From Flavobacterium album (GTDB lineage Bacteria > Bacteroidota > Bacteroidia > Flavobacteriales > Flavobacteriaceae): a DNA stretch of 64,000 bases. A model generated the notes under the pieces. The model did no database searches. It saw only the letters and a list, made by a program, of their open reading frames with translations, and had not been told where the DNA came from. Made by a program: the position numbers and the translations under genes. This document shows positions 44,652 through 53,871 of this stretch, one piece after another; within the stretch, counting starts at the first letter, position 1, and the number at the start of each line of letters is the position of its first letter. The stretch spans positions 248,001 through 312,000 of the forward strand of contig NZ_CP029186.1 in the NCBI RefSeq assembly GCF_003096035.1. Direction: 5' to 3'.

Positions 44652-45962
44652 ATGGCAAAATTCAGGACGATCTTCAACCTTAGCGAAGGCGAAGATGATA
44701 AGGAAAAAACCCTCGAGACCATCTCAAGGAACATTACCTTTAAAGGCGCCAACCTATGGATACTGGCATGTGCGATACTGGTGGCGTCGGTTGGACTCAA
44801 TGTAAATTCGACCGCTGTTATCATTGGCGCAATGCTTATCTCACCGCTTATGGGGCCTATCGTAGGCGCAGGGTTTGCACTGGGCATTTATGATTTTGCA
44901 CTGCTTAAAAAATCATTGATCAACCTGCTTATAGCTACCGTTGTAAGCCTGAGTGTATCTACCTTTTACTTTTTTATAAGCCCTTTTAAAGATGTACAAT
45001 CAGAACTACTGGCGCGCACAGCACCGAATATCTATGATATACTGATAGCCTTTTTCGGTGGCGTTGTTGGCGTAATCGCCGTTACGCGTGTAGAGAAAGG
45101 CAACCCTATACCGGGTGTTGCTATCGCGACTGCTTTGATGCCCCCGCTGTGTACCGCAGGGTATGGCATAGCCACAGGACAATGGGCCTATTTTCTTGGT
45201 GCTTTTTACCTGTACAGCATTAACTGCGTATTTATAGGGATAGCGACATTCCTTATTATTAAATACTTAAAGTACCCACCGAAAAAACAGGTGAACGAAA
45301 GGCAGCAAAAACAGGTAAAAGTCACCATTACAATACTGATCATCATAATGCTGGTGCCCAGCGGCTACCTGGCATGGTCGCTGTACCGCGAACAGCAGTT
45401 CCGGAAAAATGCCGACCTGTTTGTTGAAAATGAATTTACCTCAAAGGGCTATACTGTGGTATTTAAGAAAAGCGACTTTAATGCCGGAAAGAAGAAGCTG
45501 GAACTGGCTTTTTTACAAAAAAGGTTTAGTGACAGCGAGATCGATTCGTTGAAAGCACACATAAACGGCTACCATTACCTGACCGGTACAAACCTAATTA
45601 TAAGACAGGATACCACCGACCGCTTTACAGCGCTGAAGGGCGATATACTCAATGAAATTAAAAGTTCTGAAAACGAGATTAATGTACGGGATGCGAAGAT
45701 CGTACAATTAGAGAAGAACCTCGAGCAAAATAAGTTCGATACAAAACAACTGCTAAATGAATCCCGGGCATTGTTCCCACAGATCGTTTCAATGTCGGTT
45801 TCCAGGAATGAGATGCTTACCGGCAAAGACAGTATTACAGCATTTACCGCAGTAATCTACGCCGCACCAAAGGCCCTTAACAAAGCCGATACGGAAAAAT
45901 TTGCGGACTGGCTTAACCAACGGCTTTCTGTAAAAAACGTGGTGGTGTTGCGGAAAGAATAA
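44652..45962 (+). CDS. DUF389 family membrane protein
   Basis: 436 residues. Residues about 30-215 contain six hydrophobic helices with the DUF389/TIGR00341 pattern: GANLWILACAILVASVGLN, NSTAVIIGAMLISPLMGPI and GNPIPGVAIATALMPPLCTA. A helix at about 228-248 is followed by a long charged, partly coiled-coil C-terminal domain (about 250-436) with IKSSENEINVRDAKIVQLEK. The family is widespread but its transport or signalling role is not established. Monocistronic and convergent with mpl. Confidence 0.88.
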   Translation: MAKFRTIFNLSEGEDDKEKTLETISRNITFKGANLWILACAILVASVGLNVNSTAVIIGAMLISPLMGPIVGAGFALGIYDFALLKKSLINLLIATVVSLSVSTFYFFISPFKDVQSELLARTAPNIYDILIAFFGGVVGVIAVTRVEKGNPIPGVAIATALMPPLCTAGYGIATGQWAYFLGAFYLYSINCVFIGIATFLIIKYLKYPPKKQVNERQQKQVKVTITILIIIMLVPSGYLAWSLYREQQFRKNADLFVENEFTSKGYTVVFKKSDFNAGKKKLELAFLQKRFSDSEIDSLKAHINGYHYLTGTNLIIRQDTTDRFTALKGDILNEIKSSENEINVRDAKIVQLEKNLEQNKFDTKQLLNESRALFPQIVSMSVSRNEMLTGKDSITAFTAVIYAAPKALNKADTEKFADWLNQRLSVKNVVVLRKE

Positions 45963-45998
45963 TGTGATGGCCGATCACCTCTCTCCAAAACCACGCGA

Positions 45999-47357
45999 TT
46001 AAAGCAATGTTTTCACCTCATCAAAATTAAGCCCGCCGTAATTACCGGAGCTCATGAGCAATAACGCTATTCCTTCAGTATCGTATTTCAGGTGGAAGAG
46101 GTATTCCTTAAAGGCAGCAGGATTGGTATAAATGATCAGGTCCTGTCGGTTAAAGGCTTTGGCGATCTGCTCATAAGTAACTTCTTCAAGCTGCTTGATC
46201 TTTACCGCATCCGGGCTGTAGAACACAACAGCTACATCGGCAGCATCGAGCGCCCCTTCATATTCTTTTAAAAATTCGGCGTTGAGGCTGCTGTAGGTGT
46301 GCAGCTCCAGGCATGCGATAAGCGTGCGGTCCGGGTATTGTTCTTTTACAGCTTTGGTGGTGGCGGCTACTTTGCTCGGGGAATGCGCAAAATCTTTGTA
46401 TGCGACATTCTTTCCATTCTCCGCAATTTTCTCAAGGCGCTTGCTTGCTCCTTTAAAGGTCGCTATAGCCTCGTAGAAGTCGGCTTCATCTACACCCATG
46501 TTCTGGCATATCCATTTGGCTCCGGCCAGATTGTTCAGGTTGTGTGCCCCGAACACCTCAATCGGCATTGGGCCTTCGGGGGTTTCGAGGTAGGTGGTTC
46601 CGTTGTTCACAGTATATTCCGGCGTGTGGTACGGCAGCTTGCGGATTGGGTTGGTCGCTGCTTCGGCCACGCGCTTTACTTCGGGGTCGTTCTCGTTGTA
46701 CACAAGTATTCCTCCGTTGGTTATCTTTTCGATAAATATCTCGAACTGCTCTACATAATTTTCGTAGGTAGGGAACACATTGATATGATCCCACGCGATG
46801 CCACTTATCAGGGCAATGTTAGGCTGGTAGAGGTGAAATTTCGGTCTGCGGTCCATTGGGGATGACAGGTATTCGTCGCCTTCGAGCACAATAAAATCGT
46901 TGTCCTCCGTCAGGTGTACCATGTTATCGAAACCTTCCAATTGTGCGCCTACCATATAATCCACTTCAATATTGTGGTATTTCATGACATGCAGTATCAT
47001 GCTGGAAATGGTCGTCTTGCCATGCGAACCACCGATAACGACACGGGTCTTGTTCTTGCTTTGCTCGTAAAGGAATTCAGGATACGAATAGATGGTGAGC
47101 CCGAGTTCCTGCGCCTTAAGCAGTTCAGGATTATCAGCTTTGGCGTGCATGCCCAGGATAATGGCTTCTATATCCGGTGTAATCTTTTCGGGAAACCAGC
47201 TCAGTTCGGCAGGCAATAACCCTTTCTTTTCGAGGCGTGTTCGCGATGGCTCAAAAATAGCATCGTCGCTGCCGGTTACATGATATCCTTTATCGTGAAG
47301 GGCCAGCGCAAGGTTGTGCATGGCCGCGCCGCCTATAGCTATGAAGTGTGTTCGCAT
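45999..47357 (-). CDS. mpl: UDP-N-acetylmuramate:tripeptide ligase Mpl (peptidoglycan recycling)
   Basis: 452 residues from the ATG at 47355-47357 (MRTHFIAIGGAAMHNLALAL). Mur ligase fold: N-terminal UDP-binding Rossmann domain (GSDDAIFEPSRT), central ATP site VVIGGSHGKTTISSMIL (about 106-122), the metal/phosphate region LEGDEYLSSPMDRRPKF and WDHINVFPTYENY, and a C-terminal ligase domain (YKDFAHSPSKV). The GSDD and DRRPKF features fit Mpl, which re-attaches recycled L-Ala-D-Glu-mDAP to UDP-MurNAc, rather than MurC. Cytosolic. Convergent with the DUF389 gene. Confidence 0.88.
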   Translation of the reverse strand: MRTHFIAIGGAAMHNLALALHDKGYHVTGSDDAIFEPSRTRLEKKGLLPAELSWFPEKITPDIEAIILGMHAKADNPELLKAQELGLTIYSYPEFLYEQSKNKTRVVIGGSHGKTTISSMILHVMKYHNIEVDYMVGAQLEGFDNMVHLTEDNDFIVLEGDEYLSSPMDRRPKFHLYQPNIALISGIAWDHINVFPTYENYVEQFEIFIEKITNGGILVYNENDPEVKRVAEAATNPIRKLPYHTPEYTVNNGTTYLETPEGPMPIEVFGAHNLNNLAGAKWICQNMGVDEADFYEAIATFKGASKRLEKIAENGKNVAYKDFAHSPSKVAATTKAVKEQYPDRTLIACLELHTYSSLNAEFLKEYEGALDAADVAVVFYSPDAVKIKQLEEVTYEQIAKAFNRQDLIIYTNPAAFKEYLFHLKYDTEGIALLLMSSGNYGGLNFDEVKTLL

Positions 47358-47420
47358 CAAATGGAATTTTGCCAAATTTACCAAATAGATTTATAATTGG
47401 CTTATTGCTGAAAACAAATC

Positions 47421-48455
47421 TTACATGAATTTCCTTCTTTGACCTATACTAATTGTTATTTCTGCATTCAGCCTATTTATAAGCCACTCTTTTTGCGAAG
47501 GTGTAATCTCATCAAGAACTCCTTTATTGTCGATATTAAAATCCTCCAGCATATCCCGCAGGTATTCGGCGTGGATGGCAGCTAACCGGTCGGCATTAGT
47601 AAAGTCCAGGCTGCCGATCTTGGAGATCACACTGTTAAGGCGGTTATCAGTTAAATAAGTGCGTATCTCTTCTAAAAGAAACCCTATCTGCTCCGTATTC
47701 GTTGTTACCCCGGGTATATAGGACCATTTCTCCGCTTCGTGGAATTTCTTCTCCTCATCGAACTCCTTATTCTTTAATTTCAGGATTGGGCGCTCATCAT
47801 TTTCAATCAGCCCATTATGCCGCAATGGTTTTATCACTACTCCTTCTATCAGGTTATTTTCCAACGCGGGCCATCCTAACTGTGCCGGCACTGCGGAATT
47901 AATGCGTGTATTAAAATTCAGTGCCTCATTCAATTTGCCGGTAAAAAGGACGCGTGCATGAAAGATGCCGAACCTTTCTAAATAACCGACAGCATCTTCA
48001 TAGTCAAGATAAGCTTTTGTGCCATCTTTTACTATGGCTATGTCAAAGGCACAAAAGCCTATTGCGGGGGTGTAGTATACCCCTGTCTGTATAGCTTGTA
48101 CATTGGGATACGGCAGAACCTCCGGGTGCGGGTAGCTTCCCCCGAATAGCTCGCCATACAGCATATATTTTTCTGCTGGTAGGTCTGCCGATAACTGTTC
48201 AAAAAGCGCCAGCACTTTATCTTCAAGCTGATGTACGACTTCCTGGAAACCGAAAAAATCATCGCTCCACGACAGATACTCTTTCCTTTTGGCAAAGGCC
48301 AGCTTCCTGTCCCGGTATACAAAGCTGAAATTAGCGCCATGCACCTTTTCGGTCACGGCCCACTTTAGCTTGTTCAACTCACTGAATGCTGTTGTATCCT
48401 GCCCAAGGCTATTGAAGTTTTTGGGCATTTTCTCATATTCTGAAAATTCGTTCAC
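47421..48455 (-). CDS. Rnl2-like RNA ligase
   Basis: 344 residues from a GTG at 48453-48455, preferred because EFSEYEKMPKNFNSL matches the start of Rnl2-type ligases; an ATG at residue 10 is the alternative. The nucleotidyltransferase motifs are all present: motif I TEKVHGANFSF with the adenylated Lys (about residue 36), motif III YGELFGG, IIIa GFCAFDI, motif IV EGVVIKP and motif V LKLKN. The C-terminal 110 residues form a helical domain as in T4 Rnl2. It should seal 3'-OH/5'-P RNA ends in duplex contexts using ATP. No kinase/phosphatase, Hen1 or RtcB gene is nearby, so its repair pathway is not evident. Neighbours are unrelated; probably an accessory gene. Confidence 0.88.
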   Translation of the reverse strand: MNEFSEYEKMPKNFNSLGQDTTAFSELNKLKWAVTEKVHGANFSFVYRDRKLAFAKRKEYLSWSDDFFGFQEVVHQLEDKVLALFEQLSADLPAEKYMLYGELFGGSYPHPEVLPYPNVQAIQTGVYYTPAIGFCAFDIAIVKDGTKAYLDYEDAVGYLERFGIFHARVLFTGKLNEALNFNTRINSAVPAQLGWPALENNLIEGVVIKPLRHNGLIENDERPILKLKNKEFDEEKKFHEAEKWSYIPGVTTNTEQIGFLLEEIRTYLTDNRLNSVISKIGSLDFTNADRLAAIHAEYLRDMLEDFNIDNKGVLDEITPSQKEWLINRLNAEITISIGQRRKFM

Positions 48456-48515
48456 CTATTTATTTTTGATTTATCACCGGGCATTCATTAAATACTCCAT
48501 AATAATGTTTTTACA

Positions 48516-49082
48516 TTATAGATAATAAAAAATAGACTGAAATAATTTTTCAGAAGCTTTGGTATTATTATCCTTATAGTAATTCAACTGCATTACCGTA
48601 GTTATAGTGCTTCTTGCGACCTCTTCATCTGTTAGCAATGGCTCATTCTCATCGGTGTAGGTTATTAAATGTGTGTACCCAGGTTTGAATGCAAAATACC
48701 ACTGATTATTAACGTACCGACAACTGACAAACCGAACGCAATCTACACGTCTGCCTATATTATCCGAAATCCTGTTAAGCCCTAGTACTATAGCCTTGGT
48801 TTTGCTTTTGTCAGTAAGTACAGGGAATAGTATTTTCATTTTTGACACCCCTTCCGACGACAGTTCCTGATAGTTCTTAACCATATAGGTATCCAGTTTT
48901 TCTAAAAATTGCTTTTGTGAATCACGCGAGAGGAATGCTGTCGAGGCGGTCTGGAGTTCTGTATATTGCCGGGCCAATCTTTGATTACTATCTTTAAGCA
49001 TATCGCTGGTATGCTCTTGTTTTAAGTTACTGCACCCGCAAATAAAGCAAAGCAGGAATACAGTTATGAGAATTTTTCGCAT
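48516..49082 (-). CDS. Hypothetical lipoprotein
   Basis: 188 residues. A lipoprotein signal peptide ends with the lipobox FICGC (Cys at about residue 17), followed by a helical segment (HTSDMLKDSNQRLARQYTEL) and an alpha/beta part with VDCVRFVSCRYVNNQWYFAF. It has no family I can name. It lies upstream of the RNA ligase gene on the same strand (60-nt gap); a functional link is not supported. Confidence 0.7.
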   Translation of the reverse strand: MRKILITVFLLCFICGCSNLKQEHTSDMLKDSNQRLARQYTELQTASTAFLSRDSQKQFLEKLDTYMVKNYQELSSEGVSKMKILFPVLTDKSKTKAIVLGLNRISDNIGRRVDCVRFVSCRYVNNQWYFAFKPGYTHLITYTDENEPLLTDEEVARSTITTVMQLNYYKDNNTKASEKLFQSIFYYL

Positions 49083-49130
49083 ATAATTTTATCAGAGATA
49101 GTGAGATCTGCTGCTACAAATATAAAAAAA

Positions 49131-49149
49131 CCGCCCTTCATCAGGGCGG
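49131..49149 (-). terminator. Terminator after the S46 peptidase gene
   Basis: On the minus strand CCGCCCT pairs with AGGGCGG around a GATGA loop and is followed by seven T (49124-49130). It lies 35 nt past the peptidase stop codon. Confidence 0.9.
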
Positions 49150-49156
49150 CTATCTA

Positions 49157-49199
49157 TTATCTAACGTCTTTTATCTAATCGTCTTATCTAACGATCGTC
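49157..49199. repeat. Three tandem degenerate 12-16-mers at the end of the S46 gene
   Basis: TTATCTAACGTC (49157-49168), TTATCTAATCGTC (49171-49183) and TTATCTAACGATCGTC (49184-49199) lie head to tail. The third unit encodes the stop and last codons of the S46 peptidase. Confidence 0.6.
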
Positions 49200-51328
49200 A
49201 TTTCGTCAACAATATGTTTTGCTCCTGAGAACTTGTCGATGATCCAAAGTACATAACGGATATCCACATTGATCGTCCTTTGCAGGTCTTTGTCAAAGAT
49301 CACGTCTCCGGCCATAGCTTCGATGTTACCATCAAAAGCAACGCCTATAAGCTCCCCTTTGCCGTTAAGTACCGGCGAACCTGAGTTACCGCCTGTGATA
49401 TCATTATCCGTAAGGAAATTTACCGGCATGTAACCTTTCTTGTCTGCATACTGGCCAAAATCCTTCTTGTTGTACATATCAATAAGTTTCTTAGGCAGGT
49501 CGAACTCCTCATCATTCGGCTTATATTTCGCCACTTCACCCTGCATTGTGGTATAGTAGTTCACTTTGGCATCATTCCTCTTATCTTTAGGAAGCGACCT
49601 TACTTTACCGTATGTCAAACGCAGTGTGCTGTTGGCGTCAGGGTAGTATTTTGCAGTTGGGTTAGCCTCCCTCATACCTTCAACAAGAAGGCGGAATGCT
49701 TTTGAATAGTCTGCATCCAGCTTGGTTTGCTCATCCGATTTTGCCCTGTATTTTGTCAAAAGATCCGAAGACAGCTTGTACAGCTCATCTTTTTTCAACA
49801 CTTCAGCATTCGGGTTTTGAAGGAAAGCAGCGAGCTTTTCTTTCGAACCGAATATACTTGAGTTGAAAGCATCGTTTACATACGCTGTAAAGTTATTGCC
49901 ATTTTTATCACCCAGCTCTTTTACATAAGGAGCAATCGGGTATCCAACTGCTTTCGTAGCATAAAGGTTAAGCTGTGCTGCAAGCACGTCTTTCTCTATC
50001 GGCATATATAATGTTGCATACGACTCATCAATACCCGCCTGAAGATCAGGAAGCATTTGAGCCCTTGCAGCTTCGTTGGCATTGGTATACGCCTCAAGCC
50101 CACGGCCCAGGCTATACGGAAGTGCTGCGAAAGTAGCAGTCCTCAGCATACCCACCAGGTAGTTGTCATGGCGCGCCTTCTCATTCGTTTTAGAATAGAA
50201 GTTGTTCAGCGTGGCTATTACAGTGCCGTATTTATCTTTATTCGCAGGCATGTTTGCCCATTTGTTGAATTTATCTTCAGCCATTTTCTTTTCGGCGGCG
50301 GTCTTATGCTTGGTAAGCGCATCGATCATACCCTGGCGGTTCTTCCAGTAGTTGGCCACGCTTGCATATTGCGATGCATAGTGAAGGCGCACCTCGTCGC
50401 TTTTATCCATGTGCACTTTCATTTTGTCCATGCCCAGCTTAGATGATTCCACCCATGCCGGGTAAGCAAACTTCACGTTCTGCTCGATACCGCCCGCAGG
50501 CATCCAACGGTTGGTACGGCCAGGGTAGCCAAGTATCATGGCAAAATCGTTCTCCTGAACACCTTTAAGGCTTACAGGAAGGTAGTGTTTTGGCTTAAGC
50601 GGTACATTGTTAACCGAATATTCCGCAGGGCTTCCGTCGGGGTTGGCATATACGCGGAACATAGAGAAATCCCCTGTGTGGCGCGGCCATTCCCAGTTGT
50701 CTGTATCGCCACCGAATTTACCGATGCTCTCAGGGGGCGTACCTACAAGGCGAACATCTTTATAATCCTGGTACACAAAATAGTAGTACTCATTCCCCTG
50801 GAAGAAAGAGCGTACAGAAACTACATATTTCCCACCTTCGTTATTCTCTTTTTCAATAAGGGCGCTTTCCTGCTGTACGGCTTTTTCCCTTTCAGCTTCG
50901 GTCATTCCCGGGGTCAGCTTGCCCAATATCCTTTTTGTAACGTCATCCATCCTTACGAAGAAACGCACTGACAGCTCTTTCGGTTTTAGCTCTCCGGCAC
51001 GGTTTGCCGCCCAAAAGCCATTTTTAAGGTAGTTCGCTTCAGGGGTAGAAAGTTCTGCAATGGCATCGTAGCCGCAGTGGTGGTTGGTAAGCACAAGGCC
51101 ATCTTTAGATATGATCTCGGCAGTACAGCCGCCGTTAAACTGCACAATGGCATCTTTAAGGCTGTGGTTGTTGATGCTGTAGATCTCTTCAGATGTAAGC
51201 TGCAAGCCCATTTTTTGCATATCCCTGTGGTTAAGGCGCTCAATGAACATCAAAAACCACATTCCCTCATCAGCCCTTACAGGCAGTACCATCAGCGACA
51301 TGGTAAGGAATAAAATAAGTTTTTTCAT
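49184..51328 (-). CDS. S46 family dipeptidyl-peptidase (DPP7-like)
   Basis: 714 residues with a signal peptide (MKKLILFLTMSLMVLPVRA) and mature start DEGMWFLMFIERLN. Catalytic His is in NHHCGYDAI (about residue 79) and Ser in GGNSGSPVLNGKGE (about 647), a chymotrypsin-like fold with a helical insertion between, as in DPP7/DPP11. Eighteen residues after the Ser the sequence is FDGN; this position is Gly in DPP7 and Arg in the acidic-residue-specific DPP11, so hydrophobic P1 specificity is expected (comparison from memory). Acts in the periplasm, releasing dipeptides for asaccharolytic growth. Monocistronic with a strong terminator. Confidence 0.93.
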   Translation of the reverse strand: MKKLILFLTMSLMVLPVRADEGMWFLMFIERLNHRDMQKMGLQLTSEEIYSINNHSLKDAIVQFNGGCTAEIISKDGLVLTNHHCGYDAIAELSTPEANYLKNGFWAANRAGELKPKELSVRFFVRMDDVTKRILGKLTPGMTEAEREKAVQQESALIEKENNEGGKYVVSVRSFFQGNEYYYFVYQDYKDVRLVGTPPESIGKFGGDTDNWEWPRHTGDFSMFRVYANPDGSPAEYSVNNVPLKPKHYLPVSLKGVQENDFAMILGYPGRTNRWMPAGGIEQNVKFAYPAWVESSKLGMDKMKVHMDKSDEVRLHYASQYASVANYWKNRQGMIDALTKHKTAAEKKMAEDKFNKWANMPANKDKYGTVIATLNNFYSKTNEKARHDNYLVGMLRTATFAALPYSLGRGLEAYTNANEAARAQMLPDLQAGIDESYATLYMPIEKDVLAAQLNLYATKAVGYPIAPYVKELGDKNGNNFTAYVNDAFNSSIFGSKEKLAAFLQNPNAEVLKKDELYKLSSDLLTKYRAKSDEQTKLDADYSKAFRLLVEGMREANPTAKYYPDANSTLRLTYGKVRSLPKDKRNDAKVNYYTTMQGEVAKYKPNDEEFDLPKKLIDMYNKKDFGQYADKKGYMPVNFLTDNDITGGNSGSPVLNGKGELIGVAFDGNIEAMAGDVIFDKDLQRTINVDIRYVLWIIDKFSGAKHIVDEMTIVR

Positions 51329-51499
51329 ATAATTCGAATAAAGTTAATAGTTAGACTGATAAGTCCACCGAAACACAAAAATGTTACAGTAAAATTACCG
51401 GTTTATTGATTTAGTGATGCGAAGATAACTGTTTTTTGAGAATTTCGTAAAACAACACCGTCGTAAATACTGTACTGTCACAATTTTTCACGGTAAAAA

Positions 51500-52891
51500 T
51501 CAATCTCCTATTAACTTCACCACGTACTCCAGCGCATCCTCACTTTTCGGCAATAGAATATCCGGCTGAATGCTGTCATTGTCTGGCATACCACTGGGGC
51601 GCACGTTGAAGCTGGTGGAAACCTGGAAAGTTATCCTGCTATTGGGGAGCATGTACCATATCAGGGGATCGGCATAAAAGCTGGAAAGGTTGCCGGTGGG
51701 CTGTCCAACGAGCATGCCAAGGCGGTAGTCTTTTACCATGGCGGCGAACATAGAACTCGCAGAAAATGTATCGTTATCTATAAGAAGGTACACTTTTTTC
51801 GGATGCTTCAGAGCAGACCTGAAGGGCTTGTGCTCTTTGTGTTCTACAACAGCTACAGTGCCGTCTTTGGTTTTACGGATCGCACCGGCATGCTCGTTCA
51901 GTCCGTATAAGAATTTCGCCCAGCGCAGGACGCCCGGTATGTACATTTGTGCAAAATTCTTCCGGAACTCGGGTGTCACTTTCCACATTGTGCGGGAGGA
52001 TATGCGGAATGGCTTACCGGCAAAGTAGCGTGCCATATCTTCGCAGTACCGGTCATCACCGCCATCGTTGCCACGAAGGTCGATCACCAGGTTTTTTATC
52101 CCCCGCCTGTTTAGCTCCCGGAATGTTTTGCGATAGAATTTCCTGTAATAGCTCCGCGGTTTTGTATCAAAATCGGCAATGGTTATCAATGCCGAACTTT
52201 CATTGGGGAACGTCAGGGTACACACCTCTTTCTTTTGGGAAGGTGCACCTGCTTTATCGAGCTGCCCATACGTAATGCCTTCAGTCATAATTGGGGCTTC
52301 AATATCAGAATACATAATAGCATAGGGCGGCTCCCATCCGTAAACTTTCCATACATAATAGGGGAATGATTCACATATTGCCCGTTCATCCAGAAAGTCA
52401 AGCTCTTTTCCACATTGTTTTTTCATTGCCGAATAAATCGTATCCATTGGCCTGCCATTTATACTGATGATCCTGCGGGAAGCATCTGCCTGAGAATTGC
52501 TGCTAAAGCTTTGAAGCGGATAATAGCCTCCATCCTTTTTTTGGATATTGAACGGGAAGAACAGCCCTCCGCGTGCAACATATTCCTCGCGATATTTCCA
52601 CGGATAGGTACGCGTATGGGCATCGTTCATGAATACCAGCAACTGCTCGGTTTTCCGCCAGAATCCGAAATTTGAAAGGCTGTCAGGCAGGCCCGCTTTC
52701 ATCTGCTTTACGAATATATCCCACTCTTCCCTGTTCCGGTAGTGATACGGATTGACATGCGAGTAGTTGATTCCGTACACCATGACATCGATATCATGTA
52801 CCATCTGCTTTTTAGAAAGCATGTCCTGCGAAAACATCTTTTGTGCGGCGCCCAGCATCAGGATAACGGCTGCAAAAATTACTTTTATCAT
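51500..52891 (-). CDS. S41 family C-terminal-processing-like peptidase
   Basis: 463 residues with a signal peptide (MIKVIFAAVILMLGAAQKMFSQ). The tail-specific protease core lies at about 240-420: LVIDLRGNDGGDD (the conserved DLRxNxGG) and the nucleophile region NDTFSASSMFAAMV (Ser about 377). A typical Lys partner is not obvious, and the PDZ domain seems degenerate or absent (IISINGRPMDTIYSAM is the only PDZ-like stretch). Secreted protease of unknown substrate. Its ATG overlaps the stop codon of the DUF5694 gene by 4 nt, so both belong to one operon. Confidence 0.88.
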   Translation of the reverse strand: MIKVIFAAVILMLGAAQKMFSQDMLSKKQMVHDIDVMVYGINYSHVNPYHYRNREEWDIFVKQMKAGLPDSLSNFGFWRKTEQLLVFMNDAHTRTYPWKYREEYVARGGLFFPFNIQKKDGGYYPLQSFSSNSQADASRRIISINGRPMDTIYSAMKKQCGKELDFLDERAICESFPYYVWKVYGWEPPYAIMYSDIEAPIMTEGITYGQLDKAGAPSQKKEVCTLTFPNESSALITIADFDTKPRSYYRKFYRKTFRELNRRGIKNLVIDLRGNDGGDDRYCEDMARYFAGKPFRISSRTMWKVTPEFRKNFAQMYIPGVLRWAKFLYGLNEHAGAIRKTKDGTVAVVEHKEHKPFRSALKHPKKVYLLIDNDTFSASSMFAAMVKDYRLGMLVGQPTGNLSSFYADPLIWYMLPNSRITFQVSTSFNVRPSGMPDNDSIQPDILLPKSEDALEYVVKLIGD

Positions 52892-53688
52892 TTCAATATA
52901 TCTTTGAGCTCCACGATTTCGAAAGTATTGTCGTATTTAATGAACTCACGCAGCATTGCTGTATGGCCTGCCCCCAGGATAACCATCACTTTGTCGTCTC
53001 CCGCATCGGTAAGCCTTTGCAAAAGCGAATACATATACAGATTGCGGCGGTACCATTCCGATACCAGGTAAGCGCCCGTGAAATTGCCGTTGCCACCACC
53101 CCTGTTAGCAATGCTTAGGTACCACCCAATGTTTTCATGATCTTCTTCGGGCTTGTTGTGTTCAAGGAGCAATTGGGTCAGCGTATATGTGGCTATCCTT
53201 TTGTTTTCGGTTGCTTCATACTTTTTCATCGCAGCATCGCTTTGTTGTATAAGTCCGTCCTGTTTTGCTTTTTTCATTTCGGCTATAAGGCTGTCGTACG
53301 GAAAAACGGTTTGGTTATAATCTATAGCGTACAATTTTTTATGGTTAAGTTTCTTAGCAGAACGTAAAGCCACCTGCACGATCTCGTCACCTTTTTTACT
53401 TATCAGGCTGTCGGCATCCCTGCTGTAAAACTTGTCGAGCGACGCCTGTTTTTCATAAGGCCATTCTACAAATATCTTGTCCGGTGAAAAGGCTTTTATT
53501 TTATTGGCTATGTTCTCAAGCTCTTTCTGGCTCTTTGGGGTCATTACATCAAAACTGTTGAACTGCGCAACATCGTGCCCGGGGTTCTCAAAATGAAATG
53601 TCCCTATCACAAGTATCTGTTTCTTTTTTGCCTGACCGTAAGAAAGGAAGGAAGAGGCAATCATAAGTAGTAATGCTAATTTTTTCAT
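52888..53688 (-). CDS. DUF5694 / TraB-like secreted protein
   Basis: 266 residues with a signal peptide (MKKLALLLMIASSFLSYGQ). The mature protein starts ILVIGTFHFENPGHDV and ends with VMVILGAGHTAMLREFI. The GTFHF and GAGH motifs, with acidic residues between (IFVEWPYEKQ), are the pattern of the TIKI/TraB superfamily, some members of which are metal-dependent proteases or signalling proteins. First gene of an operon with the S41 peptidase (ATGA overlap), which suggests a shared role in extracytoplasmic protein or peptide handling. Confidence 0.82.
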   Translation of the reverse strand: MKKLALLLMIASSFLSYGQAKKKQILVIGTFHFENPGHDVAQFNSFDVMTPKSQKELENIANKIKAFSPDKIFVEWPYEKQASLDKFYSRDADSLISKKGDEIVQVALRSAKKLNHKKLYAIDYNQTVFPYDSLIAEMKKAKQDGLIQQSDAAMKKYEATENKRIATYTLTQLLLEHNKPEEDHENIGWYLSIANRGGGNGNFTGAYLVSEWYRRNLYMYSLLQRLTDAGDDKVMVILGAGHTAMLREFIKYDNTFEIVELKDILK

Positions 53689-53871
53689 GACATTGGTTTT
53701 TTAATTCGGATCAAAAGTACAGGCGGTATCACGGCGGTTTTAAAACTTTTGACCAATGAACGGATTGAAGCCTACTAACCGTCATTGTTGGCGTCCTGAA
53801 AATCCGTCATCCTGTTTTGGGCGGTTCGTGTACGCAAAATGGCTATTGGTGTAAATAATTGATTTACCTTT

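Noticed and set aside
46299..46865. Plus-strand open frame (188 codons) opposite mpl
   Set aside because: Entirely antisense to a well-supported Mur ligase gene.
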